Shown here in pieces: positions 25,829-35,427 of a DNA stretch of 41,829 nt (positions are counted from its first letter, which is position 1; each line of letters opens with the position of its first letter). The stretch comes from DATJGF01 sp035495315 (GTDB lineage Bacteria > Verrucomicrobiota > Verrucomicrobiia > Limisphaerales > UBA8199). Location: the NCBI GenBank assembly GCA_035495315.1, contig DATJGF010000035.1, positions 1 to 41,829 of the forward strand, written 5' to 3'. A program made the translations under genes and the position numbers. The notes under the pieces are model-generated. The model was given only the letters and a program-made list of their open reading frames with translations, was not told where the DNA came from and made no database searches.

Positions 25829-26775
25829 TGGTCTCCTCATCCAATGTCTCGATGCCGGCGGCGTCATTCATTGACCCGCAGACCTTGATGAGCATCCGCA
25901 ATCTCGAATTGCGGGCGCGGGTCGTGGTGGAAGGCTTCTGGAATGGCATTCACCGCAGCCCCTATCATGGATTTTCAGCCGAGTTTACTGAATACCGGCA
26001 ATACACGCCTGACGATGATCCTCGTTATTTGGATTGGCGCGTGTTTGCACGCAGCGATCGGTACTTCATCAAAAAATTTGAAGACGAAACCAACCTGCGC
26101 TGCTTTCTGCTGGCCGACATGAGCCGGTCGATGAGCTACGGGTCGCTTGGGTACACCAAGGCACAGTACGCGGCGACTCTTACTGCCACCCTGGCGTACT
26201 TTCTTTATTTGCAAGGCGATGCAGTCGGGTTGCTTACTTTCGATGATCGTATTCGCGAATTTTTGCCCGCACGCCACCGCACCGGTCACCTGCGCCACTT
26301 GATGCTGGCGTTGGAAAAGCCCGCTGCTGGAACCGCAAGCAACCTGGCCGCTCCGTTGAAGCGATCGGTCGAAATCGTTCGCAAACGGAGCCTGGTTATC
26401 GTCGTATCGGATTTCCTGGCCCCGTTGGATAATCTCGAACGGGATTTGGGGGCGCTCACAGCCTCCGGTCACGAAGTCGTCTTTTTCCAAATCCTGGACC
26501 CTGCCGAGCTGAGTTTTGATTTCAACCAACCTGCGTTGTTCCAGGATTTGGAATCAGGCCGCGCCGTGTTTATTGATCCAACCGGCGCGCGAAGGGAGTA
26601 CCAACGGCGTTTGGAGGACCATTGCGCCAGGTTGCGCTCCACCTGTCAGCGGCTCGGGTCGGCTTGTCATCGACTGTCGACCGGTCGTCCGTTGGAGTTG
26701 GCGCTGTTCGATTTCCTCAGGCAACGGATGCAGCGACGCGCCCCGGTGCAACGTGCCTACCGCCATCGGGTATGA
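25825..26775 (+). CDS. DUF58 protein with VWA-like fold, MoxR partner
   Basis: 316 residues from the ATG that overlaps the moxR stop; an open extension upstream to 25594 is only a shadow of moxR. The DUF58 signature is clear: ARVVVEGFWNGIHRSPYHGF (residues 31-50), then EYRQYTPDDDPRYLDWRVFARSDRYFIKKF. A MIDAS-like D98-M-S100-R-S102 (LLADMSRSMSYG) starts the VWA-type fold, with VIVVSDFLAPLDNLERDL completing it. It is predicted cytoplasmic, since no membrane segment is obvious. In this family the protein is thought to couple MoxR to membrane VWA proteins. It overlaps the next gene by ATGA. Confidence 0.93.
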   Translation: MMVSSSNVSMPAASFIDPQTLMSIRNLELRARVVVEGFWNGIHRSPYHGFSAEFTEYRQYTPDDDPRYLDWRVFARSDRYFIKKFEDETNLRCFLLADMSRSMSYGSLGYTKAQYAATLTATLAYFLYLQGDAVGLLTFDDRIREFLPARHRTGHLRHLMLALEKPAAGTASNLAAPLKRSVEIVRKRSLVIVVSDFLAPLDNLERDLGALTASGHEVVFFQILDPAELSFDFNQPALFQDLESGRAVFIDPTGARREYQRRLEDHCARLRSTCQRLGSACHRLSTGRPLELALFDFLRQRMQRRAPVQRAYRHRV

Positions 26776-28931
26776 GCTTCCTCGCGCCACTCTTCTTGTT
26801 GGGCGCTGCGGCGGTCGGCTTGCCGATTGTTTTTCATCTGATCCGCCGCACGACTCGCCAGCGAATTCCTTTCAGTTCGCTCATGTTCCTTTTTCCCACC
26901 CCGCCGCGTCTGACGCAACGTAGTCGGCTTGAGGATATTCTGTTGCTCGTACTGCGCTGCTCGATCATTGGTCTGTTGGCGGTTGGTTTTTCTCGTCCGT
27001 TTATTCGCAAACCTGTTAACCCAGCGCCAAGCAGTGACGCCAAACGAATTTTGTTGCTCCTCGATACCAGCGCCAGCATGCGCCGCGCGAACCTCTGGTC
27101 CGATGCCCGTGAAAAAGTCCAATCTGTGCTGCGGCAAACCTCGCCGGCCGATCAGGTTGGATTGTTCACGTTTGATCGCGAGCTTAAGCCACTGGTCACT
27201 TTTGAACAATGGAATGCGATTCCGCTCGCCGAGCGTGTGCCTCGCGCCCTGCGCCTGGTCGCGGTCACCACACCGGGTTGGGCAGCGACTCGCCTTGACT
27301 CGGCCTTGCTGCGAGCAGCAGAGATCCTCGCGGATAGCTCGAACAAACAAGCGCTGGCCCCGGGAGAGATTATCCTTATTAGCGATCTTCAGGAAGGTAG
27401 TCACCTCGATCTACTCCAAGGTTTCGAATGGCCGCGAAATGTTGCAGTCGAAATCGAACCACTCAAACCCAGACACACAGATAACGCCTCGCTCCAGCTT
27501 GTTGGCGAGGAAGATGGCGACCCGAAAAGCACTACCCAAGTTCGTGTTCGGGTCACCAATTCAAACGAATCCCGGCGGGACCAATTCAAAGTCGGGTGGA
27601 CTGGCGCTGATGGCCGCAGCTTCGCCGGTGCTCCGACTGAGTTATACGTGCCGCCGGGTCAAAGCCGTATTCTGTCGTTAGCTCCACCACTGCCCGGGGT
27701 GAACTCAACTTGTGTGCTTCTACAGGGTGACGCTGAGGATTTCGATAATGTGGCATTCGCCCTTCCTGCGGACATAGCGCAACTGAAGGTGCTGTATTTC
27801 GGTGGCGAGTCAGAAAGTGATCCCAAGCAATCGCTTTATTTTCTGAAGCGCGCATTTCAGGAAACCCGCCGGCAGACAGTTCAAGTCCAATCCAACTCTG
27901 GAATGGGTAAGGTTGCGGATGACCAAGTGCAGGCGGCGCAACTGGTGATCGTGCAAGACTCGTTACGGCCGGAGTTGGTGAATACTTTACGGGACGCACT
28001 TGCTGCCGGAAAAACAATGCTGTTTGCTCTGAAAACAGAGGGCATGGGAGAAACACTCGCTGCCTTGCTAGGGCTGAATCAATTGAATGTCACTGAGGTC
28101 CGTCCCGCAACTTATGCGATGCTGGCTGAAATCGATTTTCGCGATCCGCTCTTTGTCGCTTTTGCTGATCCGCGTTTCAGCGATTTCACTCGAATTCATT
28201 TCTGGAAATATCGTCGTCTGGATGCAGCTGCGATCCCCCAGGCCCGAGTGTTGGCCAAATTCGATACCGGTGATCCCGCGCTGCTGGAAGTTCCTGCTGG
28301 TAAAGGGCGCGTTTTGATTCTTGCTTCAAGCTGGCAACCGGAGGATAGCCAATTAGCCTTATCGACAAAATTCGTACCGCTGCTCTATTCGATGCTTGAA
28401 ACTACTGGCGCGGCGCGAGGATTTCCGGTGCACCATTTGGTGGGTGATATCGTGCCACTGAACTCGATTGCGGAGCACGGCACTTCCAGCCTCACCATTA
28501 CCACCCCCAATAAGACGGTGATTACGATTCCTTCGGGAGAAACCAATTTCTCCGAAACGCTGGTTCCGGGTATCTACACGGTGGCCTCGGATCACCCGCT
28601 GAAGACCTTCGCCGTGAACCTGGATCCGGCAGAAGGACGGACGGCTCCGTTAGCCGCAGACGAATTGGAGCGCTTGGGCGTGCCTCTGAAGCATCCCAAT
28701 CCGCCCGCTTCATTTGCAGCCGAACGCAAGAGCAGGTTGGATAATGCAGAATTGGAAAATCGCCAGAAGCTTTGGCGCTGGCTGATCATCGCTGCGCTAT
28801 TGACCTTGTTGCTTGAGACATGGTTGGCAGGACGGGCCCAGCGGCGGAAACTGGCTGCGCTCGATTCCCTTCCCATGGGTGACTCGGCACCAAAGGCGCG
28901 TAACGCAGAAACAACTTCAAGCGTCTTCTAA
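26772..28931 (+). CDS. BatA-like membrane protein with VWA domain
   Basis: 719 residues. The N-terminal aerotolerance-regulator domain is at 1-75 (MSFLAPLFLLGAAAVGLPIV, FHLIRRTTRQRIPFSSLMFL) with helices at about 3-21 and 57-75. A VWA domain with a MIDAS motif D98-T-S100-A-S102 (ILLLLDTSASMRRAN) follows, then beta-sandwich-like and amidotransferase-like regions (about 340-560). A C-terminal helix (LWRWLIIAALLTLLLETWLAG) ends it. It is predicted to sit in the inner membrane with the VWA domain on the MoxR side. The start at 26772 overlaps the DUF58 stop; the longer upstream frame is antisense-like shadow. The next gene follows after 4 bases. Confidence 0.9.
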   Translation: MSFLAPLFLLGAAAVGLPIVFHLIRRTTRQRIPFSSLMFLFPTPPRLTQRSRLEDILLLVLRCSIIGLLAVGFSRPFIRKPVNPAPSSDAKRILLLLDTSASMRRANLWSDAREKVQSVLRQTSPADQVGLFTFDRELKPLVTFEQWNAIPLAERVPRALRLVAVTTPGWAATRLDSALLRAAEILADSSNKQALAPGEIILISDLQEGSHLDLLQGFEWPRNVAVEIEPLKPRHTDNASLQLVGEEDGDPKSTTQVRVRVTNSNESRRDQFKVGWTGADGRSFAGAPTELYVPPGQSRILSLAPPLPGVNSTCVLLQGDAEDFDNVAFALPADIAQLKVLYFGGESESDPKQSLYFLKRAFQETRRQTVQVQSNSGMGKVADDQVQAAQLVIVQDSLRPELVNTLRDALAAGKTMLFALKTEGMGETLAALLGLNQLNVTEVRPATYAMLAEIDFRDPLFVAFADPRFSDFTRIHFWKYRRLDAAAIPQARVLAKFDTGDPALLEVPAGKGRVLILASSWQPEDSQLALSTKFVPLLYSMLETTGAARGFPVHHLVGDIVPLNSIAEHGTSSLTITTPNKTVITIPSGETNFSETLVPGIYTVASDHPLKTFAVNLDPAEGRTAPLAADELERLGVPLKHPNPPASFAAERKSRLDNAELENRQKLWRWLIIAALLTLLLETWLAGRAQRRKLAALDSLPMGDSAPKARNAETTSSVF

Positions 28932-28935
28932 TTAT

Positions 28936-31900
28936 ATGCCGCTAAACGAGCTTTTAGAGAGCAGGATTTCGGCTTTGGCAGCACGCCAGCGTCGTTTGGG
29001 GCTTTGGTGCAAGTTGGCAACTTGTTGGGCCGCTGCCGGCTTGCTTGGCTTGGCGTTGGCGATATTCGAGAGGCATGGCGGCTGGAGTTCCCCCTGGGTA
29101 TTCCCAGTGGTACTTTTGGCGGGTTTGTTCCCTTCGATGTTCCTTTTGATAAGGGTACTCAGTGGGTCGCGGTCTCCGGGGCAAACACGTGATTTTGCTC
29201 GGCAAATCGAAGAACAATACCCCGAGTTGCAAGGGCGCTTGCTCACGGCGGTCCAGCAAGCGCCACCCGCCGGTGAGAGTCTGAATTTCCTGCAGGAGCG
29301 GTTGCTGCTCGAAACATTAAAACACGCTGAAGAACATGATTGGGCTGCAGTGATCCCGGCGCGTCGGTTGACCATTGCCCAGGTGGCGCATTGGCTCGCA
29401 GTGGCCATGTTTGCTGTTGTCCTGCTCGAATTACGCCCCACTACGCGGGGTCCTGCGTTTGCTGGCTTGTTTGGCTCTTCGGTCACGATCTCCCCAGGAG
29501 ATACGAGTGTCGAAAAGGGAAGCGGTTTAGTTGTTCTCGCACGGTTTAAAGGTCCCTTGCCGCCGACTGTGAACCTCATCGTAGAACCGCCAACTGATGT
29601 AGCTCGAATTGCGTTGGTGAAGAGTTTGGCGGATCCGGTTTTCGGGGGCAGCATTCCGGAAGTCTCCAGCAATTTCGTCTACCGTGTTGAGTATGCAGGC
29701 CAGTCAACGCGATCTTACAAAGTCACTGTCTTCGAATATCCGCGTTTGGAACGCGCCGATATCGCTTTAACATTTCCGACTTACACAGGTGAGCAACCAC
29801 GACGTGTTGAAAATACGCGCCGCGTCAGCGCGGTCGAAGGCTCCACCCTCAATTTGGCGTTAACCTTTAACAAACCGGTTGCGTCGGCAACGCTTGTAAC
29901 CAGAGACAAAGCCCACCGTGGGCTTTCGTTGCGCGTGGCCACGAATCAGCCGTTTGCTAATCTCGAAGGTTTCCTGCTCCAGACCAATCAAAGTTTCGAC
30001 CTGCAACTCCGGGATTTCGAAGGGCGTACGAACAAGCTCTCCGCGCAATTTGTTTTTGAGGCTCTCAGCAACCGGCCTCCTGAGATCAAGCTTGTGTCAC
30101 CGCGAAATGATATCAGGCCCTCGCCACTCGAGGAGATATCGTTCGAAGGCACGGTGTGGGACGACTTCGGCATTGAGGCGTATGGCCTCGGCTACATTGT
30201 GGCTGGTCAGCCGGCCCACTTCATCCAGCTCGGCCAAACCATTCCCGCTAAACAGAAGCATACCTTTCAATACCTGCTCCGGCTGGAAGAGCTGCAGTTA
30301 CAAGCCGATGAACTTATCTCCTGGTTCCTATGGGCCGATGATTTGGGCCCCGACGGGGTGGTCCGTCGCACCACTGGAGATTTGTTCTTCGCAGAAATTC
30401 GACCGTTCGAAGAGGTATTCCGCGAAGGGCAGGGGATGGACGGCCAGGGCGGAGGCGGTGGACAATCGGGAGGCAATCAAACCGCTCGTCTGGCGGACTT
30501 GCAAAAGCAAATCATTTCGGCTACTTGGAATCTCCAACGCAAACAAGGCTCTCCCTCAACGCCAGCTCCGGCCACGCCGGATAATACCAACCAAACCAGA
30601 CCCAGGCGTGAGTCAAGCAATCGTGTTCAGAGGTCTGACGCTGTAGCGGCAGGCGTCCCGCCTGCCGTAAAGCCGGGCATCCTGCCCGGCGGGCAAAAAC
30701 CCGGCGGACAAAAACCCGTCGGCAAAGCACACCGATTCGTTGGGCTGCTAGCTTCAACTGCAAAAACGTCCGATCCGGGCGGCGGGACGCCGCCCTCTAA
30801 GTCAGGCGAGACGCCTGACGCTACCACCGCCGCTCATTTTGTGGCGCAAATTGCACCCAATGAGGAATCTCCCGCACCTGGTTCTCGCCGGCTGCGCTCC
30901 AATTCTGCCCCCGATAATGGCACTCCCCAAACCGATGACATCCAAGTGGTGCTCGAAGCCCAAAGCGAGGCATTATTACAAGCTCAAACCGCCGCCGAAC
31001 GGGCTCAAGATGCTCGCTTTATTTCGCTTTGGAATGCGGCGACGAAACAGATGGCAAACGCGCTGGCTCGGTTGCAGGAGGCTACCAACTCAGCGGCATC
31101 CCTGAAAGAGGCTTTGGCGGCTGAACAAGCCGCCTATCAGGCACTGCTGAAATTACAGGAGCACGAATATCAGGTCCGGCGCTCGCGCAATCGAAGCCAG
31201 GGAGGCAGCGGCCGCGAACAGCAGATGCAGCGGCAATTGGAGGAAATGGAATTGACTCAGTCTGAAAACCGATATGAAAACCAACGTCAGGCCCAAAGTC
31301 CACAATCCTCCCAGCGCGGCGAGCAGTTGCAGATAATGAACCGTCTGCAGGAATTGGCTCGCCGGCAAAAGGATCTCAATGATCGGCTGAAAGAACTTCA
31401 AACCGCGCTGCAAGAGGCAGCCACGCCGGAAGAAAAGGCCGAACTGCAGCGCCGGCTGAAGCGTCTGCAGGAGGAGGAGCAACAAATGCTGGCCGATGTC
31501 GACGAGCTGCGCCAGCGCATGGACCGCCCGGAAAATCAATCGCGCATGGCAGACGAGCGCCGGCAGTTGGACCAGACACGGGAAGATGTTCAACGTGCCG
31601 CTGATGCCGCCGCGCAGGGTGCGGCAGCGCAAGCCCTGGCGTCCGGCACGCGCGCCGAACGCCAGTTACAGCAGCTTCGGGATCAACTTCGGAAAGAGAA
31701 TTCCAGCCAATTCGCAGAGGATTTACGCTCGATGCGCTCCCAGGCACGTGAGCTGGCTCGTCAACAACAGGAAATCCAAAAAGCTTTGGACGCCGACGGT
31801 TCGTCGGAGCATAAGTCCTTGTCCGATTCAACTGACCACAAGGACTTGCTTGAGCAGTTAAGCCGCCAGAAAACGCTCATGACGAATCTAGTCGATCGCG

Positions 31901-33048
31901 CGACGCAAGTGTCTCAGCAGGCCGAGACTTCAGAACCACTTCTCTCCACCCAGCTCTATGACACGGTCCGCAAGTTTAGCCAAAACAGCGGCAAGGACGT
32001 TAAGGAAGCTCAGGAAGAGCTTCTCAATCGTGGGCTCTTGAGTCGCGACCTTTGGGAGCAATTGAAAGACGAATCCGAGCCTGATGGCTCCAAGCTCCTC
32101 GACATTACGTCGGACATGGTTCGCCGAGATTTCCTGACTCAGGCCAGCCGGGCAGGTCAGCGAGCCGGCGGGCACATTGACGAGCTCAAACGCGGGGTCG
32201 AGCGGGCTGCGGAAAGTGTGCTGGGTGATGATACCGAAGCCTTACACCTCGCCCAACAGGAGTTGGATCAGCTAACTGAGCAACTTAAGCGCGAAATGGC
32301 ACAAGCGGAGGGCAACGGTTCCGAGACTAATCCGGCTTCAGCGACCCGGGGGCAGGGGGCGCCGCTGAGTCAAACAGATAGGTCACAAGCTGGGGAAGGC
32401 CAATTGGCCGGCAATAGCCCTCAAAATCGGCCAAATAGCAACCCTCAAGAAAACCAATCTCCCTCGGGCCAAGGCCAACAGGCGGCGAGACCACAATCAT
32501 TGAGCGGTGGGGAATCGCAGGCTGGCCAAAACGCGGGCCAGCAGCCTGGTTCACAAGCCGACGGTCAAACCGGTCGCACTGAGTCCGGGAATTTGAGCGG
32601 CTCCTCTGCTGTTCGGCGCGGTGTCGACACTGATTCGGGATTCGCTGGAGGAGGTGGAGGTCCCTGGAATTTTGATCGTATTTTGAACGACGAAGCGTGG
32701 CGTCGGTTTGGACCAATCACGGGTGAAGGCTACGCCAATTGGTCAGATCGCTTGAGGGAGATCGAGGAGATTGTCGAATTTCCAGATTTGCGGAACGAGG
32801 TCGCTACCGCCCGAGAGCGTGCGCGTCTCCTGCGCCAGGAGTACAAGCGCGATCGGAAAAAGCCCGACTGGGCTGTCGTCCGCCTACAAGTGATCAATCC
32901 TTTGGCCGAGGTTCGGGATCGAATCGCCGAGGAACTGGCGCGCCGCCAGTCCAGCGAGAACCTGGTCCCGATCGATCGCGATCCGGTTCCTGCCCGATAC
33001 TCTGACCTCGTTCGCCGCTATTACGAGGAACTTGGGAAAGAAAAGTAG
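28936..33048 (+). CDS. Large membrane / coiled-coil protein of the MoxR-VWA operon (DUF4175-like layout)
   Basis: 1370 residues from the ATG at 28936, four bases after the BatA-like stop; the open frame upstream overlaps batA and is ignored. There are two N-terminal transmembrane helices (about 22-43 and 52-73) and a third at about 147-166. Ig-like beta domains follow (about 190-500). A long coiled coil, rich in Gln, Glu, Arg and Leu, spans about 710-1120 (RLQELARRQKDLNDRLKELQ). A low-complexity Gln/Asn/Gly/Ser segment spans about 1130-1230, then a compact C-terminal domain. The layout resembles the DUF4175/TIGR02302 proteins of alphaproteobacteria. Residues about 568-634 are encoded by hairpin repeats (30647-30819) inserted in frame. 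Function unknown; probably an envelope scaffold for the neighbouring VWA proteins. Confidence 0.8.
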   Translation: MPLNELLESRISALAARQRRLGLWCKLATCWAAAGLLGLALAIFERHGGWSSPWVFPVVLLAGLFPSMFLLIRVLSGSRSPGQTRDFARQIEEQYPELQGRLLTAVQQAPPAGESLNFLQERLLLETLKHAEEHDWAAVIPARRLTIAQVAHWLAVAMFAVVLLELRPTTRGPAFAGLFGSSVTISPGDTSVEKGSGLVVLARFKGPLPPTVNLIVEPPTDVARIALVKSLADPVFGGSIPEVSSNFVYRVEYAGQSTRSYKVTVFEYPRLERADIALTFPTYTGEQPRRVENTRRVSAVEGSTLNLALTFNKPVASATLVTRDKAHRGLSLRVATNQPFANLEGFLLQTNQSFDLQLRDFEGRTNKLSAQFVFEALSNRPPEIKLVSPRNDIRPSPLEEISFEGTVWDDFGIEAYGLGYIVAGQPAHFIQLGQTIPAKQKHTFQYLLRLEELQLQADELISWFLWADDLGPDGVVRRTTGDLFFAEIRPFEEVFREGQGMDGQGGGGGQSGGNQTARLADLQKQIISATWNLQRKQGSPSTPAPATPDNTNQTRPRRESSNRVQRSDAVAAGVPPAVKPGILPGGQKPGGQKPVGKAHRFVGLLASTAKTSDPGGGTPPSKSGETPDATTAAHFVAQIAPNEESPAPGSRRLRSNSAPDNGTPQTDDIQVVLEAQSEALLQAQTAAERAQDARFISLWNAATKQMANALARLQEATNSAASLKEALAAEQAAYQALLKLQEHEYQVRRSRNRSQGGSGREQQMQRQLEEMELTQSENRYENQRQAQSPQSSQRGEQLQIMNRLQELARRQKDLNDRLKELQTALQEAATPEEKAELQRRLKRLQEEEQQMLADVDELRQRMDRPENQSRMADERRQLDQTREDVQRAADAAAQGAAAQALASGTRAERQLQQLRDQLRKENSSQFAEDLRSMRSQARELARQQQEIQKALDADGSSEHKSLSDSTDHKDLLEQLSRQKTLMTNLVDRATQVSQQAETSEPLLSTQLYDTVRKFSQNSGKDVKEAQEELLNRGLLSRDLWEQLKDESEPDGSKLLDITSDMVRRDFLTQASRAGQRAGGHIDELKRGVERAAESVLGDDTEALHLAQQELDQLTEQLKREMAQAEGNGSETNPASATRGQGAPLSQTDRSQAGEGQLAGNSPQNRPNSNPQENQSPSGQGQQAARPQSLSGGESQAGQNAGQQPGSQADGQTGRTESGNLSGSSAVRRGVDTDSGFAGGGGGPWNFDRILNDEAWRRFGPITGEGYANWSDRLREIEEIVEFPDLRNEVATARERARLLRQEYKRDRKKPDWAVVRLQVINPLAEVRDRIAEELARRQSSENLVPIDRDPVPARYSDLVRRYYEELGKEK
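30647..30690. repeat. Paired-hairpin repeat, in frame inside a coding region (unit 1)
   Basis: CGGCAGGCG (30647-30655) pairs with CGCCTGCCG (30659-30667). GCCGGGCA (30672-30679) pairs with TGCCCGGC (30683-30690). Both stems are perfect with 3-base loops. The unit is preceded by GTAG as in the non-coding copy at 10981. It is translated as AAGVPPAVKPGILPGG. Confidence 0.8.
30777..30819. repeat. Paired-hairpin repeat, in frame inside a coding region (unit 2)
   Basis: GGGCGGCG (30777-30784) pairs with CGCCGCCC (30788-30795), and GTCAGGCG (30801-30808) pairs with CGCCTGAC (30812-30819), both perfect with 3-base loops. It lies about 85 bases after unit 1 and is translated as GGGTPPSKSGETPDATT. Confidence 0.8.
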
Positions 33049-33054
33049 CTGCTG

Positions 33055-35427
33055 ATGTTCCTGGCTTCGCTCATTTTCTCCGGATGGCATTGGGCCTGGA
33101 TTGCCGCAGGCGGCGTCGGAGTTGGAGTCTTGCTGCTCCTCTGGAGCTACCGGGCGGGATCCGCCGGCCTGCTCCGATCCTGTTGCGTGGTTTTCAAAGT
33201 GCTGGGCATAACCGCGCTGGCGCTTTGCCTGCTTGAGCCCCTCTGGTCCGCACAGCGGGCGCGCCAGGGCGCCAACCTCTTTGCCGTACTGGCAGATAAT
33301 AGTCAAGGGCTTCAAGTCAAAGATCAGGGGGCAACTCGCACGCGGGGCGAAATGCTTCGTGAACTCCTCAATGCCCAAAATGCCACTTGGTGCGCGGCGC
33401 TTGAAGAGAATTTCGATCTGCGCCGCTACTTTTTTGATGCGCGCCTGCAAACGACAAAAGATTTTAATGAACTCACGTTTGATGGCCGTTCATCGGCGAT
33501 AGGTTACGCGCTCCGCACCCTGGCGGACCGCTATCGCGGCCGTCCGCTGGCGGGCATCCTGCTTCTGACGGATGGAAATGCCACCGATCTGCCCACCCCG
33601 CCGGACTTAACAGGTCTGCCTCCGATCTATCCGGTCGTGATCGGCAGTCCGGACCCGATAAAGGATATTGCCGTCCAGCAGGTGCACACGACCAAAACTG
33701 ACTTTGAAGATGCTCCGGTGTCGCTTCAGGCGGATGTCTCGGCGAGTGGGTTTGCCGATCAAACGATCCAAGCCGAATTGCTCGATGCCTCTGGTAAAAA
33801 GGTCGCCGGACAAACTCTCAAGGCAAGAAAATCAAAAGACTTGCTGGCCTTCCGATTTCAATTCCGCCCGGACCAACCTGGCCTGTCGTTTTATCGGTTT
33901 AATGTCCGCGCCGGCAATGAAACCTCAGCCCCGGCTCATCCGGATGCTTCTGCAGAAGCGACTCTAGCCAATAACAGCACGGTCCTGGTGGTGGACCGAG
34001 GTCACGGTCCGTATCGCGTTCTTTACGTCTCCGGCCGGCCAAACTGGGAGTTTAAGTTCTTGAACCGGGCACTCGCAGAGGATCAACAACTGCAGTTGGT
34101 AGGACTGATTCGCGTCGCCAAACGTGAGCCCAAGTTTAATTTCCTTGGACGCGCCGGCGAAACCAGCAATCCGCTGTTCCGCGGTTTTGGCAATCAATCT
34201 CCGGAAGAGGTTGAGCGTTACGATCAGCCCGTCCTGGTGCGCCTCAACACGCGTGATGAACTGGAATTGCGCACCGGGTTTCCGCGCGCACCGGAGGAAC
34301 TCTATGCCTATCACGCCGTAATCGTTGACGACCTTGAAAGCGAGTTCTTCGCACCGGACCAGGCCGCGCTCCTGCAAAAATTCGTCTCCGAACGCGGCGG
34401 CGGATTTCTGATGCTGGGCGGAATGGAATGTTTCCAGGAAGGCAAATACCAGCGCACGCCCATTGGTGACATGTTGCCGGTGTATCTTGACCGTGGTGAG
34501 GAGTCCGAAGCTCCCGGAGCACTTCGGTTGGAGCTGACGCGAGAGGGATATCTTCAAGCCTGGGCGCGCTTGCGCGACAATGAAGCTGATGAAAAATCCC
34601 GTCTCCAGGGTATGGCGCCGTTTCAGGTGCTGAATCGAATCCATGAGGTCAAGCCCGGCGCGACGGTTATTTCGCAAGTCAACGACGGCAAAGGGCGCTC
34701 CTTTCCCGCGCTGGTGGTGCAACGGTTTGGGCGCGGCCACACGGCGGCCTTAACGGTCGGTGATGTATGGCGCTGGGGGCTTCATGACGCCGACGCTCAC
34801 CACGATATGGACAAATTCTGGCGGCAACTCGTGCGATGGCTGGTGGCCGATGTTCCCAATCGTGTTGATCTTACCGCCGAACCGAAACCGGATAATCCCA
34901 ATGGCGCTATGTCCTTGCAGGTGCGGGTCCGTGACGCGAAATTCCAGCCGCTCGATAACGCGAACATCACGCTGGAGGTTGAACCGGCGATGGTGGAATC
35001 CTCAAACGGAGCCTCCACAAACCGCATCCGATTGCCCGCTGAACCCTCCGTCAATGAGCCTGGACTCTATCAGGCCACCTACGTGCCGCGCGCGACCGGA
35101 GGTTATCGAGCCACTGCTTGCGTTACTAACAGCGAAGGAGTCGAGGTGGGGCGAGCCGTCGCGGGCTGGAGCACTGATCTTGCCGCCGACGAATTCCGCT
35201 CCCTCACCCCCAACCTTCCACTCCTCGAATCTATTGCCCGGCAAACTGGCGGGAAGATCATTTCTGCACCAAATCTCGACAAGTTCGCGCGCGACCTGCC
35301 GCGGCGGCACGCGCCGATTATGGATGCCTGGTCCTACCCCCTGTGGCATACCCCGGCCATGTTTGCCTTCGCGCTGCTTTCCCTCATTTCCGAATGGGGC
35401 CTGCGCCGCTGGAAGGGGTTGCCATGA
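33055..35427 (+). CDS. Membrane protein with VWA-like and glutamine-amidotransferase-like domains
   Basis: 790 residues, starting 6 bases after the previous stop. Transmembrane helices are at about 9-30 and 43-62. A VWA-like region (about 74-205) has a degenerate MIDAS, D81-N-S83-Q-G85, and LAGILLLTDGNATDL. A carbohydrate-type beta domain follows (about 205-310). An amidotransferase-like domain (about 316-480: YRVLYVSGRPNWEFKFL, YHAVIVDDLESEF, GGGFLMLGGMECFQEG) precedes another beta region and a C-terminal helix (LWHTPAMFAFALLSLISEWG). This architecture recurs in MoxR/Bat operons of Planctomycetes and Verrucomicrobia. No amidotransferase Cys-His-Glu triad is evident, so it is probably non-catalytic. 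Its TGA overlaps the next ATG. Confidence 0.85.
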   Translation: MFLASLIFSGWHWAWIAAGGVGVGVLLLLWSYRAGSAGLLRSCCVVFKVLGITALALCLLEPLWSAQRARQGANLFAVLADNSQGLQVKDQGATRTRGEMLRELLNAQNATWCAALEENFDLRRYFFDARLQTTKDFNELTFDGRSSAIGYALRTLADRYRGRPLAGILLLTDGNATDLPTPPDLTGLPPIYPVVIGSPDPIKDIAVQQVHTTKTDFEDAPVSLQADVSASGFADQTIQAELLDASGKKVAGQTLKARKSKDLLAFRFQFRPDQPGLSFYRFNVRAGNETSAPAHPDASAEATLANNSTVLVVDRGHGPYRVLYVSGRPNWEFKFLNRALAEDQQLQLVGLIRVAKREPKFNFLGRAGETSNPLFRGFGNQSPEEVERYDQPVLVRLNTRDELELRTGFPRAPEELYAYHAVIVDDLESEFFAPDQAALLQKFVSERGGGFLMLGGMECFQEGKYQRTPIGDMLPVYLDRGEESEAPGALRLELTREGYLQAWARLRDNEADEKSRLQGMAPFQVLNRIHEVKPGATVISQVNDGKGRSFPALVVQRFGRGHTAALTVGDVWRWGLHDADAHHDMDKFWRQLVRWLVADVPNRVDLTAEPKPDNPNGAMSLQVRVRDAKFQPLDNANITLEVEPAMVESSNGASTNRIRLPAEPSVNEPGLYQATYVPRATGGYRATACVTNSEGVEVGRAVAGWSTDLAADEFRSLTPNLPLLESIARQTGGKIISAPNLDKFARDLPRRHAPIMDAWSYPLWHTPAMFAFALLSLISEWGLRRWKGLP

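Noticed and set aside
26622..26771. Upstream extension of the BatA-like gene
   Set aside because: It overlaps the DUF58 coding region; MSFLAPLFLLG at 26772 is the typical BatA-family start.
28813..28935. Upstream extension of the 1370-residue protein
   Set aside because: It overlaps the end of the BatA-like gene in another frame and lacks the hydrophobic N-terminus; the ATG at 28936 follows the previous stop directly.
35343..35423. Upstream extension of the caspase-like gene
   Set aside because: It overlaps the end of the previous gene in another frame; the ATGA overlap at 35424 fits the pattern of the operon.
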